A program made the position numbers and the translations under genes. Shown in pieces: positions 17,879 through 26,240 of a DNA stretch of 64,000 nt. Positions within the stretch are counted from its first letter, which is position 1; each line of letters begins with the position of its first letter. Source of the stretch: Clostridiales bacterium (GTDB lineage: Bacteria > Bacillota > Clostridia > Lachnospirales > Lachnospiraceae); assembly GCA_018376135.1 (NCBI GenBank), contig JAHABX010000002.1, forward strand, positions 62,001 through 126,000. The letters run 5' to 3'. The notes under the pieces are model-generated. The model saw nothing but the letters and a program-made list of their open reading frames with translations, had not been told where the DNA came from and made no database searches.

Positions 17879-19747
17879 ATGAGGCTGAATGGATCAGGAT
17901 ACCGGAAAAGAATGGCGCTTCTGACAGCAATGGGTGTATTTGCTGCTTTTTTGACGGCATGCGGACAGGCGGCAGAGCCGAAAGAAGAGCCAAAGAAGCA
18001 GACAGAGACAGCAGTACCGGAAGATGCAGAGCCGGAGACCTCCGATTCTGGAGAGAAGCCGGCGGAGGTAGAGAATAATGGGGGGACACTCATCCGGGTA
18101 GGAGATATGAACTATTATATGAGTGGAAAGCAGCTTTATTCCGACGGCGCGTATTTATATACGACACAGAGCGGGGATGAAAAGGACAGCATCTATCAGT
18201 ATGAGCTGGACGAAAGCGGCTTTCGGATGATCGCTGAGGGAAGGATTCTGGGGTGCGCCGGGGACGGCAGTCTCTATACAGAAAGGGCAGGCGAAGACGG
18301 TAAAATCCTGGAACAGCTTTTTGTGCAGGAGCAGCGAACTGTCGGGAGCCTGACCGGTGATCCGATTCAGGCGGAAGTCATCAATGGTTTCTATGCAGAT
18401 GAGGATTATCTGGTATTTGCTGCCGGACATTACGAGGGAAGTGCGGGAATGTTTGTGGGAGATTTTTATTCCTATGATCGTGCGGAGGGCGTGATGAAGA
18501 CGGAGGACCTGACGGATGCGGATACGCTTCATGTAGCGGATGGCTGGGTCTATTATCAGAAATACCGGAATTATGAGAGCAGTTTCCCGGAGCTGTACCG
18601 GGCAAAGCCTGATCTGACCGGAGAGGAGCAGGTGGGCGAAGGACTGGAGTTTCTTGCCTTTGAGCCGGACAGGGGTGCGATCCTGGCAGCGAAACGGGGG
18701 CAGGAGGAAGGTAAGGAAGGCATCAAAAGCCTTGTGCGTGTGAAATCGGACGGAAGTGAAGAGGAGATGCTTTTGGATGGTGCAGCCCTTGACTGGGAGA
18801 CGGAGCCCGGAGACAAGCTTACATACACGGAAGTAAATCCGGTGGACGGAAGGATCTATCTGAAGGTGTCGGAGTATGGCTTCAGAGAAGGAGAGAGTAT
18901 GGGATGGCGGGATACGCTGATCCGGGAGCAGTATTTCTCCATGAACAGGGACGGCAGCGGACGAAGCCAGTGGGAGCCTCAGGAGTTCGGCGCACCCCAG
19001 GAGGACTATGATCTGGACGAATTTCAGGTGGGACTGGCATGCGATCCGGAGGCGGAAGGCTGGAATCTGGCGGAGATCACCGATGTGCGGGAGTCCTTTG
19101 AACGACTGGCGTATACGCCGGAACCGGGAACCGAGGAGGATACTTATCTGTTGGGGCAGACCGGAGCGTACACTCTTTATGGAAAGGGAGATTATGAGTG
19201 GATGCTTTTGGAGTACGGCGGCAGCTATGCGCAGATCCATTATCCCTATACATCCAATTATATGATTCCCCTTGTGCTTCAGGAAGCGGACTACGACGGG
19301 GACGGGGAGCCGGAGCTTGCCATATGGTTCAACATCAAGCATGGAACCGGTCTCTATATTGATACCTTCTTTATGGCAGATCAGGAAGATGGGGAGCTGA
19401 CGGTATACCAGTTCCTGGAAGAAGAGTTTACAGCGCAGCTTCAGGAGCATATTTTCTGGGAACGGACTGAGACAGGCATCCAGCCCCTGGTGGACGGGCA
19501 GAAGGCAGGAGCTGAGATGGAAGACCGGGGAGATGGCATGGAAGACTTCAGTTATGTCAGCGCCGGAAGCCATGTGCGGTTTTTCTGTGAGGACGGGAAG
19601 GTTATGATCCGCGCAGAGCTGGAGGCATGGGCGGATGACAGTGTGATTTCGGAGATCAATGGAAATGACATTACGGCGGCAGTTATATATCAGGGCGGCG
19701 GAAGCTTCACGCTGGAGGATATTGAGAGCCGCATCGGGCAGCCGTAG
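17879..19747 (+). CDS. Large putative lipoprotein of unknown function
   Basis: Exported lipoprotein: a basic, hydrophobic start is followed by lipobox LTAC with Cys28, then a charged Glu/Lys/Pro-rich linker to about residue 62. The rest, about 560 residues, is acidic and rich in Tyr/Asp/Gly, with repeated short blade-like strands (for example YTTQSGDEKDSIYQYEL, DLTDADTLHVADGWVYYQK) reminiscent of DUF5050-type beta-propellers. The C-terminal half has DYDGDGEPELAIWFNI, an FG-GAP/calcium-loop-like motif. I do not recognise the family. The pairing with an MFS permease may mean a surface binding role, which is inference. Confidence 0.75.
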   Translation: MRLNGSGYRKRMALLTAMGVFAAFLTACGQAAEPKEEPKKQTETAVPEDAEPETSDSGEKPAEVENNGGTLIRVGDMNYYMSGKQLYSDGAYLYTTQSGDEKDSIYQYELDESGFRMIAEGRILGCAGDGSLYTERAGEDGKILEQLFVQEQRTVGSLTGDPIQAEVINGFYADEDYLVFAAGHYEGSAGMFVGDFYSYDRAEGVMKTEDLTDADTLHVADGWVYYQKYRNYESSFPELYRAKPDLTGEEQVGEGLEFLAFEPDRGAILAAKRGQEEGKEGIKSLVRVKSDGSEEEMLLDGAALDWETEPGDKLTYTEVNPVDGRIYLKVSEYGFREGESMGWRDTLIREQYFSMNRDGSGRSQWEPQEFGAPQEDYDLDEFQVGLACDPEAEGWNLAEITDVRESFERLAYTPEPGTEEDTYLLGQTGAYTLYGKGDYEWMLLEYGGSYAQIHYPYTSNYMIPLVLQEADYDGDGEPELAIWFNIKHGTGLYIDTFFMADQEDGELTVYQFLEEEFTAQLQEHIFWERTETGIQPLVDGQKAGAEMEDRGDGMEDFSYVSAGSHVRFFCEDGKVMIRAELEAWADDSVISEINGNDITAAVIYQGGGSFTLEDIESRIGQP

Positions 19748-19934
19748 GATCGTACGGCAAAGCTTCAGAATGTATTTATTAGAAAATAAGAAGAAGGATG
19801 ATTTTTTTTCGACTAAATTTTCACAAATACGAAAAAACCGCTGGACGAAAAGTACATTTTATGCGAAAATAGAAATATATATGAGGTCTTTTTTAAATGA
19901 CCTAATATGACAATTTGAAAGGAGTTTTAAACAA

Positions 19935-20627
19935 ATGATTTATTCACATGAAGTTGAAAAAATGTGTCCGGTAGCGCAGGGCGTAAATCATGGAGCTGCT
20001 CCGATTCCGGAAGAAGCAAAGTGGGTACAGGCGAAAGAAGTAAAAGACATTTCCGGTCTGACACATGGTGTAGGCTGGTGTGCACCGCAGCAGGGCGCCT
20101 GCAAGCTGACCCTGAATGTAAAAGAGGGTATTATCCAGGAGGCTCTGGTAGAGACACTGGGATGTTCAGGTATGACTCACTCCGCAGCTATGGCTTCTGA
20201 GATCCTTCCGGGAAGAACGGTTCTGGAAGCACTGAATACGGACCTTGTTTGTGATGCAATCAATACTGCTATGAGAGAACTCTTCCTTCAGATCGTATAC
20301 GGAAGAACTCAGAGTGCTTTCTCTGAGGACGGACTTCCAATCGGCGCTGGTCTTGAGGACCTTGGCAAGGGTCTTCGTTCCCAGGTTGGTACCATGTACG
20401 GAACTCTGGCAAAGGGACCCCGTTATCTGGAAATGGCAGAAGGCTATGTAACCGGTATCGCTCTGGATGCAGACGATCAGATCATCGGTTACCAGTTCGT
20501 GAACCTTGGAAAGATGACTGATTTCATCAAGAAGGGTGATGACGCCAACACCGCATGGGAAAAAGCACAGGGACAGTATGGTCGTGTGGCTGATGCCGTG
20601 AAGATCATCGACCCGAGACAGGAATAA
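19935..20627 (+). CDS. NifU-like iron-sulfur scaffold family protein paired with GGGtGRT
   Basis: A 230-residue protein with IscU/NifU-like features: cysteines in VGWCAPQQGACKL and TLGCSGMTHSAAMASEILPGRTVLEAL resemble the cysteine-loop and helix of U-type scaffolds. Clostridial genomes commonly annotate it as an iron-sulfur cluster assembly scaffold protein, always beside the GGGtGRT gene as here. AAGGAG precedes the start. Codon use is strongly biased (GGT, CGT, GTA, CTT), pointing to high expression. Biochemical function is unproven. Confidence 0.8.
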   Translation: MIYSHEVEKMCPVAQGVNHGAAPIPEEAKWVQAKEVKDISGLTHGVGWCAPQQGACKLTLNVKEGIIQEALVETLGCSGMTHSAAMASEILPGRTVLEALNTDLVCDAINTAMRELFLQIVYGRTQSAFSEDGLPIGAGLEDLGKGLRSQVGTMYGTLAKGPRYLEMAEGYVTGIALDADDQIIGYQFVNLGKMTDFIKKGDDANTAWEKAQGQYGRVADAVKIIDPRQE

Positions 20628-20645
20628 TCGAGGAGGTAGACGAAA

Positions 20646-21656
20646 ATGGCATTATTTGAATCATATGAGAGACGTATTGATAAAATTAACGCTGTACTGA
20701 ACAGCTATGGGATTGCATCTATCGAGGAAGCAGAGAAAATTACCAAGGATGCAGGTCTGGATGTATATAATCAGATTAAAGGCATTCAGCCCATCTGTTT
20801 TGAGAACGCATGCTGGGCTTACATTGTAGGCGCTGCTATCGCAATCAAAAAGGACTGCAGAAAAGCTGCTGACGCTGCAGCAGCAATCGGTGAGGGTCTT
20901 CAGGCATTCTGTATTCCGGGATCTGTTGCTGATACCCGTAAGGTAGGTCTTGGACATGGTAACCTTGGAAAGATGCTTCTGGAAGAAGAGACTGAGTGCT
21001 TCGCATTCCTGGCTGGACATGAGTCCTTCGCAGCTGCTGAGGGCGCTATCGGTATCGCAGAGAAAGCAAATAAAGTTCGTCAGAAACCGCTTCGCGTTAT
21101 CCTGAACGGTCTTGGAAAAGATGCAGCTCAGATCATCGCAAGAATCAACGGATTTACATATGTAGAGACTGAGTACGATCCTTACACCAATGAAGTAAAG
21201 GAAGTATTCCGTAAAGCTTATTCCGAAGGTCTTCGTGCAAAGGTAAACTGCTACGGCGCTAACAGCGTTCCGGAAGGTGTTGCTATCATGTGGAAAGAGA
21301 GCGTAGACGTTTCCATCACCGGTAACTCTACCAACCCGACCCGTTTCCAGCATCCGGTAGCAGGTACCTACAAGAAAGAGCGTCTGGAAGCAGGAAAGAA
21401 ATATTTCTCCGTTGCATCCGGCGGTGGTACAGGTCGTACCCTTCATCCGGACAACATGGCAGCAGGACCGGCTTCTTACGGTATGACCGATACTCTTGGA
21501 CGTATGCACTCTGATGCACAGTTTGCAGGTTCTTCTTCCGTTCCGGCTCATGTTGAGATGATGGGTCTGATCGGTGCCGGCAACAACCCGATGGTTGGTA
21601 TGACGGTAGCTGTAGCTGTTTCTATTGAAGAAGCTGCAAGCGAAGGCAAGTTCTAA
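20646..21656 (+). CDS. GGGtGRT protein
   Basis: Conserved 336-residue protein named for its motif, seen here as SGGGTGRTLHPDN. The family occurs in anaerobic Firmicutes and some archaea and has no assigned reaction. Cysteines are at KDCRKAA, AFCIPGS, TECFAFL and NCYGANS; no clear nucleotide-binding loop is seen. It starts 18 bases after the scaffold-like gene with AGGAGG upstream. The same strong codon bias as its partner suggests both proteins are abundant. Confidence 0.9.
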   Translation: MALFESYERRIDKINAVLNSYGIASIEEAEKITKDAGLDVYNQIKGIQPICFENACWAYIVGAAIAIKKDCRKAADAAAAIGEGLQAFCIPGSVADTRKVGLGHGNLGKMLLEEETECFAFLAGHESFAAAEGAIGIAEKANKVRQKPLRVILNGLGKDAAQIIARINGFTYVETEYDPYTNEVKEVFRKAYSEGLRAKVNCYGANSVPEGVAIMWKESVDVSITGNSTNPTRFQHPVAGTYKKERLEAGKKYFSVASGGGTGRTLHPDNMAAGPASYGMTDTLGRMHSDAQFAGSSSVPAHVEMMGLIGAGNNPMVGMTVAVAVSIEEAASEGKF

Positions 21657-21687
21657 GAAATTTAATTTTATATTATTTACAAAAGAT

Positions 21688-21728
21688 AAAAACGGGCGCT
21701 CCGGCTTTAGCTGTGAGCGCCTGTTTTA
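21688..21728 (+). terminator. Terminator after the GGGtGRT gene
   Basis: AAAACGGGCGCTC / GAGCGCCTGTTTT arms, a 13-base loop and a short T-run. Confidence 0.85.
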
Positions 21729-21759
21729 GAAAATATAGAATAGTAAAAGGGTTAGAAAA

Positions 21760-22389
21760 ATGCATGATTCTGCAATAGAGATGGCAAAAAGACTGTTGGT
21801 AGACAGTATATGGAAGAGTGCCAATCTGGAAGGGTTAGGAACCACATTTCCCAAGACAGAAGCAATACTTGCGAATGCTCCAACGACAACAAAAACAGAA
21901 GAAGTGCTGTTTGTCATTAATATGAAAAGAGCATGGCAGTTTTTGCTGGATAACCTTGCATATGATAATTGTCTTATGCTTTTAAGAGAATATAATAAGG
22001 TAGTTGGAGAATTGCTTTTTCGTTATGCTGGTGAGATCCGAACGATTCCGGTTCAGATTGGCGGTACTTCATGGGAACCGGAGATGCCGCAGACAGGAAT
22101 TATTATGGATAGGCTTCATGAGATTGAAAAGATAAAAGATGAGGAGCTAAAAGCTTTAAAATATTTTTGCTATATAGCCAGGGCGCAGATGTTTATTGAT
22201 GGAAACAAGAGAGTAGCACAGCTGATGGCAAACAAGGTACTGATTGAAAATGATATTGGAATCTTTCAGATACCGATTGAGAAGCTGGAAGAGTTTAAGG
22301 GGATGCTGATTGCGTTTTATGAAAGTGGTAATGATACAGAGATCATTGCGTTTATGAGCAGGTACTGTATAAGACGTATCATGAGATAA
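21760..22389 (+). CDS. Fic-fold protein with Gln in place of the catalytic His
   Basis: A 209-residue Fic/DOC-family protein. Fic enzymes transfer AMP or other groups to target proteins using the core HxFx(D/E)GN(K/G)R. Here the core reads AQMFIDGNKR (residues 142-151): everything is kept except the His, which is Gln143. An inhibitory helix motif (S/T)xxxE(G/N) is visible at residues 20-25 as SANLEG, the class II arrangement. AAGGG lies nine bases before the ATG. The neighbour is a convergent XRE regulator, so this may be a relic or altered toxin-like module, or a Fic protein with another chemistry. Its A/T-rich codon use differs from the preceding genes and suggests acquisition. Confidence 0.82.
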   Translation: MHDSAIEMAKRLLVDSIWKSANLEGLGTTFPKTEAILANAPTTTKTEEVLFVINMKRAWQFLLDNLAYDNCLMLLREYNKVVGELLFRYAGEIRTIPVQIGGTSWEPEMPQTGIIMDRLHEIEKIKDEELKALKYFCYIARAQMFIDGNKRVAQLMANKVLIENDIGIFQIPIEKLEEFKGMLIAFYESGNDTEIIAFMSRYCIRRIMR

Positions 22390-22401
22390 TGGATATTCCA
22401 G

Positions 22402-22430
22402 AAACCCGGGGAGCTTGCTCCCTGGGTTTA
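22402..22430. terminator. Terminator between convergent Fic and XRE genes
   Basis: AAACCCGGGGAGC / GCTCCCTGGGTTT arms with a two-base centre, so two or more inner pairs must open. The right arm overlaps the stop codon of the XRE gene on the other strand. Confidence 0.75.
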
Positions 22431-22751
22431 TTTACAGCCTGATCTGTGCTGCAGACCTTTTGCCACTGCAATCACAGTGTTCAATTGTTCTTCGTCCAAT
22501 TCTTTTAGCTCTTCCATTAAAGCATTAATTTTAATGGGGTTTTGAATTGATGTGTCAAAAAAATCTTTTGGAGAAATATCCAGATATTCACAGATATAGA
22601 AAAAACACTGCATGGAAGGAAAGGCATGTTTATTTTCAATTCGGTTAATATAGCTTTCGTTCTGACCAATCGCAAGACTCATCTCTCGTGCAGAGACGTT
22701 CTTGGCTATCCGTAATGCGGCAAGTCTTTCAGAAATATAATCTTCATACAT
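22428..22751 (-). CDS. XRE-family helix-turn-helix regulator
   Basis: Small DNA-binding protein: LAALRIAKNVSAREMSLAIGQ and NESYINRIENKHAFPSM form a Cro/C1-type helix-turn-helix in the first ~65 residues, followed by a short acidic C-terminal helix (MEELKELDEEQLN). The start was placed at 22751 (MYEDYISERL), with AGGGTGG upstream; earlier in-frame GTGs fall in that ribosome site. It is divergent from the Wzz/BY-kinase operon, whose promoter contains a dyad (see 22827-22855), so it may control that operon. It is also convergent with the Fic gene. Confidence 0.87.
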   Translation of the reverse strand: MYEDYISERLAALRIAKNVSAREMSLAIGQNESYINRIENKHAFPSMQCFFYICEYLDISPKDFFDTSIQNPIKINALMEELKELDEEQLNTVIAVAKGLQHRSGCK

Positions 22752-22826
22752 TCGTATCACCACCCTGATTAAGTTATTATATGTTATAGGAAGCTGTATT
22801 ATGTGATTTTGTATATGGTATTTGAT

Positions 22827-22855
22827 TTGACACAGGATATTTGATATCTTATAAT
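22827..22855 (+). promoter_or_regulatory. Consensus promoter with a dyad in the spacer (Wzz operon)
   Basis: Perfect TTGACA (22827-22832), 17-base spacer, perfect TATAAT (22850-22855). The spacer holds GATAT-TTG-ATATC at 22836-22848. A promoter this strong with a dyad between its boxes is usually held down by a repressor; the XRE protein encoded next door is the obvious candidate. The regulatory link is inference. Confidence 0.85.
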
Positions 22856-22925
22856 ATGTATATATGTGATATGATATAGCGCAGACAGAGAAACCATATG
22901 TCTGTGATGGAAATGAGGGAGAAAA

Positions 22926-23663
22926 ATGGAATATCAGGATGAAGAGTATATTGAAATTGATCTGAAAAAGATCATGTACCTGCTCTGGCGGAATCTTGCA
23001 TTGATTATTCTCGTGACACTGGTAAGCGCGGGAGCTGGCTATGCATATGTGAGGTATGGAGTCACGCCTGTGTACAGAGCAAGTGCGGATATGCTGGTAA
23101 ATAATTCAAAGGAGGCAGCGGCTCCTACCGTCACGACCTCTGATATGGCAGCTTCCAGCAATCTTGTAAAAACATATTCAGTTATTTTAAAAAGTCATAC
23201 TCTGCTGGAGCAGGTGATTGAGGATCTGGGGCTTACCTGTACCTATGATACGTTGGCGGGAGCGATTTCTGTGTCATCGGTGGATGGGACACAGATCATG
23301 CGTATCAGTGTGCAGCATGCGGATGCAGGGATGGCGCTGCAGATCGTTGATAAAATTGTAGAGCTTGCTCCGGCTGCTATTATGGATACCGTGGATGCCG
23401 GTTCGGTAAAGACTATCGATGCTCCCTGGACCACAGGAGTTCCTGTATCTCCAAATGAAAAGAAATACATATTAGCCGCAGGCTCTTTTGGTATGCTTTT
23501 GTGTCTGGGGATATTGATCCTGAAGGAGCTGTTAAATGATACCTTTAAAAGTGAAGAAGAGATTCGTAATTTGCTGGGACTTCCGGTCCTGAGTGTGATT
23601 CCGCTGGAAAAGGAAGGTGGAAAAGGCAGGAAGAGAGGAGGAAAGAGCAATGTCGATCTTTAA
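22926..23663 (+). CDS. Wzz/YveK-type chain-length and kinase-activator protein
   Basis: Polysaccharide co-polymerase of Gram-positive type: a short cytoplasmic start (IEIDLKKIMYLLWRN), first membrane segment about residues 20-42, an outside domain, second segment about 180-200, then a basic cytoplasmic tail. In CapA/CapB-type systems such tails activate the tyrosine kinase encoded next. The stop overlaps the kinase start by 14 bases. It is the first gene of a three-gene operon. Confidence 0.88.
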   Translation: MEYQDEEYIEIDLKKIMYLLWRNLALIILVTLVSAGAGYAYVRYGVTPVYRASADMLVNNSKEAAAPTVTTSDMAASSNLVKTYSVILKSHTLLEQVIEDLGLTCTYDTLAGAISVSSVDGTQIMRISVQHADAGMALQIVDKIVELAPAAIMDTVDAGSVKTIDAPWTTGVPVSPNEKKYILAAGSFGMLLCLGILILKELLNDTFKSEEEIRNLLGLPVLSVIPLEKEGGKGRKRGGKSNVDL

Positions 23664-24432
23664 AAGAGAACAGGATATTCAGCAGAATAAGCGTACATTG
23701 AGAGTAGTATCTGCCAATTCGTCCTTTGGATATACAGAAAGCTATAAAGCGCTTCGCACGAATCTGAATTACGTTCTGGATACAGGCGCCCATGAGAGGG
23801 TACTGATGGTTACCAGCAGTGTTCCTGCAGAAGGTAAATCCAATGTGGCAGTCAATCTGGCAGTGACTCTGGCACAGGATAACAAGAAGGTCATATTGCT
23901 GGACTGTGATCTGCGAAAGGGAACACTTCACCGGTATCTGCGAATTCCGCGGAATCAGAAAGGAATCACAGATGTGATAAACGGGCAGGCAGAGCTGGAA
24001 GATACGATCGTCAAGTTCAGTGATATCGGGATCTCCGTATTGACTGCGGGGATCGTCCCGCCTAATCCGACAGAGCTTTTGGGAAGCAGTAAGATGGGAT
24101 ATCTGCTGAGCCACCTTTCCTCTATATATGATTATGTGATCTGTGATACGCCTCCGGTGAATGCGGTCACGGACACATCTGTTCTGAGTAAATATACAGA
24201 TGGTGCGATTCTGGTAGTGAGTCATGATCAGGTCAGCCGTAAGAATGTGCTGGCGGCGAAAAAGCAGCTGGAGAGTATGAATGTGAATATATTTGGCGTA
24301 GTCCTTAATATGTACAACGTGAAAAAGACGGGTGCGGACAGCAGAGATTACTACGCTTATTACAATTGTGATTATTACAGTGATGATGTACCGTCTAAAA
24401 AAGAGAGTAAAGCAGACAGGAGGAGAAAGTAA
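23650..24432 (+). CDS. BY-type tyrosine-protein kinase, CapB/CpsD/YveL family
   Basis: Bacterial tyrosine autokinase that controls polysaccharide assembly. Walker A is TSSVPAEGKSN (residues 55-65), Walker A' ILLDCDLRKG (82-91), Walker B YVICDTPPVNA. The C-terminus carries the tyrosine cluster DYYAYYNCDYYSDD, the expected autophosphorylation tail. The true start is the ATG at 23650 (MSIFKREQDI), overlapping the Wzz gene. Length 260 fits. Confidence 0.93.
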   Translation: MSIFKREQDIQQNKRTLRVVSANSSFGYTESYKALRTNLNYVLDTGAHERVLMVTSSVPAEGKSNVAVNLAVTLAQDNKKVILLDCDLRKGTLHRYLRIPRNQKGITDVINGQAELEDTIVKFSDIGISVLTAGIVPPNPTELLGSSKMGYLLSHLSSIYDYVICDTPPVNAVTDTSVLSKYTDGAILVVSHDQVSRKNVLAAKKQLESMNVNIFGVVLNMYNVKKTGADSRDYYAYYNCDYYSDDVPSKKESKADRRRK

Positions 24433-25167
24433 ATGCTGAGTGATCTTCACTGTCATATTCTTCCAGGAGTAGATGATGGTGCAGAAAATATGGATGTTAC
24501 GGAAAGAATGCTTCGGGCAGAACGGGATGCCGGAGTCAGGCAGATCATATTCACCCCGCACTTTTATGCAGAACGGCAGGATGTGGATGTGTTTCTGGCA
24601 CGTCGTGCAGATGCAGTCCGGCAGGTAAAGAAAATCTGCAGCGAGCTTCAGATAAGCCAGAAGGCAGGCGCAGAGGTGTATATGTCGTCTGAGCTTTTGG
24701 AAGTGGATCTGCCGTCGCTCTGTATGGGGGATACCAATTATCTGCTTCTTGAATGGCCATCCGTTTATCCTCTGTGGGGAGAGGAGATGGTTGACCATCT
24801 GCTGGATCAGGGAATAAGACCGGTATTTGCACATATTGAACGGTATTCCTGTTTTTTTGCGAAAGAAAAGAACCTGGATCCGTATATCCGGAAGGGTGCT
24901 TTGTGTCAGATGAATGCCGGGACTTTGCTAAAGCCGGATCTGCAGAAAAGAGCGCTGGAGCTGATCCGAAGGAAATATGTGCACATTCTGTCCAGTGACG
25001 CGCATAATATGAGAAGCAGAGCACCCCATACTGCAGAGGCATATGAAGTGATTAAAAACCGACTGGGCGGCTCATGGGCAGAAAAGCTGGCAGAGAATGC
25101 TTCTGCTGTATTTCATGGAGAAGATTTATGTATCGAGGATACAAAAAAGAGATTTGGATGGTGGTAG
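24433..25167 (+). CDS. PHP-family tyrosine-protein phosphatase, CpsB/YwqE type
   Basis: Metal-dependent phosphatase that removes phosphate from the BY-kinase tail. PHP motifs are visible: DLHCHILPGVDDG at the start, FTPHFY, FAHIERY and SSDAHN near the end. It begins directly after the kinase stop and closes the operon before a strong terminator. The activator/kinase/phosphatase set is complete, but no glycosyltransferase, flippase or polymerase genes follow in this window. Confidence 0.93.
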   Translation: MLSDLHCHILPGVDDGAENMDVTERMLRAERDAGVRQIIFTPHFYAERQDVDVFLARRADAVRQVKKICSELQISQKAGAEVYMSSELLEVDLPSLCMGDTNYLLLEWPSVYPLWGEEMVDHLLDQGIRPVFAHIERYSCFFAKEKNLDPYIRKGALCQMNAGTLLKPDLQKRALELIRRKYVHILSSDAHNMRSRAPHTAEAYEVIKNRLGGSWAEKLAENASAVFHGEDLCIEDTKKRFGWW

Positions 25168-25184
25168 CTGGCTGCCTCCATAAG

Positions 25185-25220
25185 AATGCACGCAGTCTGC
25201 GGGGACTGCGTGCATTTTTT
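25185..25220 (+). terminator. Terminator of the BY-kinase operon
   Basis: Perfect 13-bp arms AATGCACGCAGTC / GACTGCGTGCATT with a six-base loop, followed by TTTT. It overlaps the stop codon of the small minus-strand gene by two bases. Confidence 0.93.
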
Positions 25221-25413
25221 ACCCTTTTGCTTCCTGATATTTTGTTCCCTTCGGAACCTTTGGCAGGAATGGATACAGTTCCTCGTAGTCCTCCAGTTCC
25301 CGCTCATCTACCGGTCCTGCCGGAATCAGTCCGGTACAGTCCTGGGCGGAGCAGGGCTTCAGGTAACGGTATTCGTCGGGGATCGGCGGTACAGATTCTT
25401 CATTTTGATGCAT
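25219..25413 (-). CDS. Small conserved-looking protein, 64 aa, unknown function
   Basis: Minus-strand gene starting MHQNEESVPPIPDEYRY. A perfect AAGGAGG lies eight bases before this ATG, which decides the start; an in-frame upstream ATG (25434) has no such site. The protein is soluble, Pro/Glu-rich, with two cysteines in KPCSAQDCTGLIP. It lies between convergent and divergent neighbours with no overlap of other genes, which supports a real gene. I do not recognise the family; small proteins of this style are common in Lachnospiraceae. Confidence 0.7.
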   Translation of the reverse strand: MHQNEESVPPIPDEYRYLKPCSAQDCTGLIPAGPVDERELEDYEELYPFLPKVPKGTKYQEAKG

Positions 25414-25427
25414 TGGCAAATCCTCCT

Positions 25428-25455
25428 TTTCCACAGGATCAGCATGTGCTATAAT
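25428..25455 (+). promoter_or_regulatory. Probable promoter of the ComB-like gene
   Basis: TTTCCA (25428-25433), 16-base spacer, perfect TATAAT (25450-25455), about 36 bases before the start codon. It overlaps the start region of the small minus-strand gene. Confidence 0.6.
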
Positions 25456-25491
25456 ATAAAAAATATGCGTGAAAACAAGAGGATGAAGATT

Positions 25492-26187
25492 ATGGAAATT
25501 CAGATTTTACAGCAGATAGAGGGAGCAAGAAAGGCGGAGGGACTGACGGTCATCATAGATGTGTTTCGGGCATTCTCTCTGGAATGTTATCTGGCGGCGG
25601 CAGGCGCCGGGCGGATCCTTCCGGTGGGGGCAAAGGAGACCGCCTATGCCCTGAAGGAGGAGCATCCGGACTATCTGCTGGTGGGAGAACGCCACGGGGT
25701 GATACTGCCGGGATTTGATTACGGCAATTCTCCGTCGCAGACAGAAGGGGCGGATATAGAAGGCAGAACTCTGGTACATACGACCAGTGCCGGTACCCAG
25801 GGAATCGTAAATGCAGTCGGAGCAGAGGAGATCCTGACCGGAAGTTTGGTAAATGCCCGGGCAATTGCGGAATATATCCGTAAAAAGGGCTGCGGGAAGG
25901 TATCCCTTGTCTGCATGGGGCTGGAAGGTGTGTCGGAAGCTCCGGAGGATACCCTGTGCGGAAGATATATTAAGAGCATTCTGGAGGGACGAGAGCTTGA
26001 TATGAAGGCAGAGACAGAAATGCTTCGCTGCCAGCCGTCTGCTGAGAAGTTTTTCCGACCGGAAAATCAGGAAGTATTTCCGGAGAAGGATTATCATATG
26101 TGCGTGGACACAAACCGGTTTGATTTTGTACTTCGAGTGGAGCGCCTGGGGAAGGACCTGTTTGAAGTACATCGGGTAAATGTATAG
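25492..26187 (+). CDS. 2-phosphosulfolactate phosphatase family (ComB-like)
   Basis: ComB-fold acid phosphatase. In methanogens ComB removes phosphate from 2-phosphosulfolactate on the way to coenzyme M; Firmicutes homologues have unknown substrates. Visible signatures are VIIDVFRAFSLECYLAAAGA, LVGERHG, FDYGNSPSQ, LVHTTSAGTQGI and VCMGLEGVSEAPEDTLCGRY. Length 231 fits the family. The ATG at 25492 has AAGAGG nine bases upstream; ATGs at 25465 and 25483 were rejected on spacing. It stands alone. Confidence 0.82.
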   Translation: MEIQILQQIEGARKAEGLTVIIDVFRAFSLECYLAAAGAGRILPVGAKETAYALKEEHPDYLLVGERHGVILPGFDYGNSPSQTEGADIEGRTLVHTTSAGTQGIVNAVGAEEILTGSLVNARAIAEYIRKKGCGKVSLVCMGLEGVSEAPEDTLCGRYIKSILEGRELDMKAETEMLRCQPSAEKFFRPENQEVFPEKDYHMCVDTNRFDFVLRVERLGKDLFEVHRVNV

Positions 26188-26240
26188 ATAATACCCTTGC
26201 ACATTGAGGGTAAGAACAGAGATTGGTAAAATATGCAGGG

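Noticed and set aside
18155..19573. Long (472-codon) minus-strand frame opposite the lipoprotein
   Set aside because: No ribosome site or domain; the plus-strand gene has signal peptide and lipobox.
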